64,000 nt of DNA from Pseudomonas koreensis (GTDB lineage Bacteria; Pseudomonadota; Gammaproteobacteria; Pseudomonadales; Pseudomonadaceae). Positions 62,476 through 64,000 of this stretch are shown piece after piece; the stretch's first letter is position 1; each line of letters opens with the position of its first letter. Location: assembly GCF_012986595.1 (NCBI RefSeq), contig NZ_JAAQYM010000009.1:124001-188000 (forward strand), written 5' to 3'. The translations under genes and the position numbers were made by a program. The notes below the pieces were generated by a model. The model saw only the letters and a list, made by a program, of their open reading frames with translations. It was not told where the DNA came from and did not search any database.

Positions 62476-63429
62476 TTACTGATCGAACAGGGCCTTCTGC
62501 CCCTCGGGCGACGTCAGCATCCCATCACCGTTATGCCCGACCCCGGGCACTTCCACCAGGCGCTGGTTCACGCCTTCCGGATGCCGGCGCAGTAAATAAC
62601 CGAAAAACAGTTTGCCGCGCATCAAGCGGTAAGCCCCTTGCGCCTCGGCCTCACAGCCTTTATCCAGCGCCGGATGTTGCGGGTCGATGTCCTGCTGCCC
62701 GAGCAGATAAATCACTTCGCGTTTGATGTAACTGCTTTCAAGCTGCAACGGCGTTTGTCCACCGGCGTACACCGGCATGTCGCTCAGACCGTACTTCCAG
62801 CGATTGAAACCCGGGCACTGCGCGTGATCGAACGCCACGGGCCGCTGTTCGTTGAAATAAGCATACGAAGACGGATTGGCCACGACGTAACGCAGGCGAA
62901 TGCCGTTGGCCTTCAGCGCCGGTTGATCCTTGGCCAGCAAGGCATAACGCTGCACCACCTGACCGCCACCGGAATGGCCGAAAATCACGATCTGCTTCAC
63001 ATCCGGAAACTGCTTGCGATCGGTAACCCGCGTGACGATTTCATCCAGTGCGGCGTAGGAGCTCAGCGGATTCGGGCCTGTGGATAACCCGCCGCCCATC
63101 CACTCGTTGCCTTTCCAGCGCAGCAAGGTGTTCGGCAGGGAATACAGAGCCACGTCACTTTCGTTGAGGAACTGCGGCGCGATCACCAGCGTGTGGGCGG
63201 TCTGCCCGGCCAGTTCGGCGGCGCTCTCGGCGCTTTTGCGATAGGTCTCGGCGTTGCGCAGACGACCGTGGATGACGATCAGCACGCGTTCGATTTTCTC
63301 CGGCGCCGGACCGATGCCGACGGCCATTTCCCCGGCCTTCAATTGCAGGCGCCCGGGGCTGATCGCGTCGACACCGGCGGCCTGGGCACTGCCGCCGATG
63401 ATCAGTAAAGCCAAAAGCCATTTGCGCAT
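62476..63429 (-). CDS. Secreted alpha/beta hydrolase
   Basis: This 317-residue protein has a signal peptide (LLALLIIGGSAQAAG), the strand VLIVIHGRLRNAETY and the nucleophile elbow FGHSGGG, with a catalytic His in GVGHNGDGM near the C-terminus. It is an alpha/beta-fold hydrolase likely to be exported to the periplasm; the substrate is unknown. It starts immediately after the metallopeptidase gene stop (they abut). Confidence 0.88.
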   Translation of the reverse strand: MRKWLLALLIIGGSAQAAGVDAISPGRLQLKAGEMAVGIGPAPEKIERVLIVIHGRLRNAETYRKSAESAAELAGQTAHTLVIAPQFLNESDVALYSLPNTLLRWKGNEWMGGGLSTGPNPLSSYAALDEIVTRVTDRKQFPDVKQIVIFGHSGGGQVVQRYALLAKDQPALKANGIRLRYVVANPSSYAYFNEQRPVAFDHAQCPGFNRWKYGLSDMPVYAGGQTPLQLESSYIKREVIYLLGQQDIDPQHPALDKGCEAEAQGAYRLMRGKLFFGYLLRRHPEGVNQRLVEVPGVGHNGDGMLTSPEGQKALFDQ

Positions 63430-63999
63430 TTACAGGTTTTTCGCCGCGAAGGTATCGCACTGGCCGACCTGGCCCTGCGCGAAACCGGTTTTGAACCAGC
63501 GCACCCTTTGCGCCGACGTACCGTGGGTAAACGAGTCCGGCACCACTCGGCCCTGACCCTGTTGTTGCAGGCGATCATCACCGATGGCGTTGGCCGCGTT
63601 CAAGGCCTCTTCGACGTCGCCGGGTTCCAGCCAGTTCAGGCGCTTCTGCGCATGGTAGGCCCAGACGCCGGCCAGGCAGTCGGCCTGCAATTCCTGACGC
63701 ACCAGCAAACCGCCGTCGCCCTGCATCTGCCGGCCTTGCTGGCGCGCGGCCTGAATTTTCGCCGAGACGCCAAGCAGCGTCTGCACATGGTGCCCGACTT
63801 CGTGGGCGATCACGTAGGCCTGGGCGAAGTCGCCGGCCGCCTTGAAGCGCTGGGCCATTTCCTGGAAGAACGCCATGTCCAGATAGACCTTCTGATCCGC
63901 CGGGCAATAGAACGGCCCGGTGGCAGAAGTCGCCAGACCGCAGGCGGAATTCACCCGGTTGCTGAACAGCACCAGGGTCGGGTCTTTATATTGGCGCCC
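63430..63999 (-). CDS. Neutral zinc metallopeptidase, YpfJ family (window-truncated)
   Basis: This is the C-terminal part of a zincin-like peptidase; the N-terminus lies beyond the window. The frame runs open to the edge. The zinc motif HEVGHH is present, with the downstream QELQADCLAGVWAYHAQ segment that carries the third ligand, and the RQYKDPTLVLFSNR region before it. This matches the YpfJ/YPFJ_zinc family. The role is unknown; it abuts the alpha/beta hydrolase. Confidence 0.9.
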   Translation of the reverse strand, partial: GRQYKDPTLVLFSNRVNSACGLATSATGPFYCPADQKVYLDMAFFQEMAQRFKAAGDFAQAYVIAHEVGHHVQTLLGVSAKIQAARQQGRQMQGDGGLLVRQELQADCLAGVWAYHAQKRLNWLEPGDVEEALNAANAIGDDRLQQQGQGRVVPDSFTHGTSAQRVRWFKTGFAQGQVGQCDTFAAKNL

Positions 64000-64000
64000 G

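Overview
The window looks like chromosomal backbone of a fluorescent Pseudomonas (P. fluorescens group). It is GC-rich, and its gene order is the one known from P. aeruginosa from pbpA-rodA through lipA, holA-lptE-leuS, lnt-corC-ybeY-phoH-miaB, hemL-thiE-thiD-ladS and amn to hrpB. The intergenic gaps carry the paired palindromic repeats (REP/REPIN type) typical of this group. No rRNA, tRNA, CRISPR array, insertion sequence or prophage was seen.

Region 1 (1-10.2 kb) is cell-wall building and remodelling plus lipoate synthesis: the end of PBP2 (mrdA), rodA, a MltB-type lytic transglycosylase, rlpA, dacA, ybeD, lipB and lipA, then an LD-carboxypeptidase, a second MltB-family transglycosylase with a peptidoglycan-binding domain, and the ribosome-rescue gene arfA with an internal hairpin. 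Region 2 (10.3-22.2 kb) is core housekeeping, mostly on the minus strand: leuS-lptE-holA and miaB, phoH-ybeY-corC-lnt, with a DUF218 gene and two small conserved genes. Region 3 (22.3-39 kb) holds a Sel1-repeat protein, hemL, thiE, thiD, the hybrid sensor kinase ladS, an acyl-CoA dehydrogenase, amn, rluE, a DUF2788 membrane peptide, an Lrp regulator, a Q/N/P-rich secreted protein, a CDF cation exporter, a lipoprotein and the helicase hrpB.

Region 4 (39.1-50.2 kb) is accessory and is the main discovery in the window. Divergent from an AroP-like aromatic amino-acid permease lies an eight-gene, same-strand cluster with overlapping or closely spaced genes: Fe(II)/2-oxoglutarate oxygenase, MIO-type aromatic ammonia-lyase/aminomutase with a Thr-Ser-Gly cofactor triad, HisC-like aminotransferase, stand-alone AlaX-type tRNA-editing protein, HTH regulator, GlcD-like FAD oxidase, ATP-grasp ligase and MFS exporter. 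Together these look like a small pathway that makes a modified (perhaps beta-) aromatic amino acid, joins it in an amide or dipeptide, exports it, and protects the host from mischarging tRNA with it. I do not recognise it as a described pathway.

Region 5 (50.4-64 kb) returns to backbone-type genes: an EEP-family phosphatase/nuclease, a YciC-like membrane protein, DUF2076 and NYN proteins, a DnaQ-like exonuclease, an Lrp regulator facing an EamA exporter, a RhlE-type helicase, a flavoprotein, a histone-deacetylase-family hydrolase, a GNAT acetyltransferase, tesB with a HAD phosphatase, an alpha/beta hydrolase and the start-less end of a YpfJ-type zinc metallopeptidase cut by the window edge.
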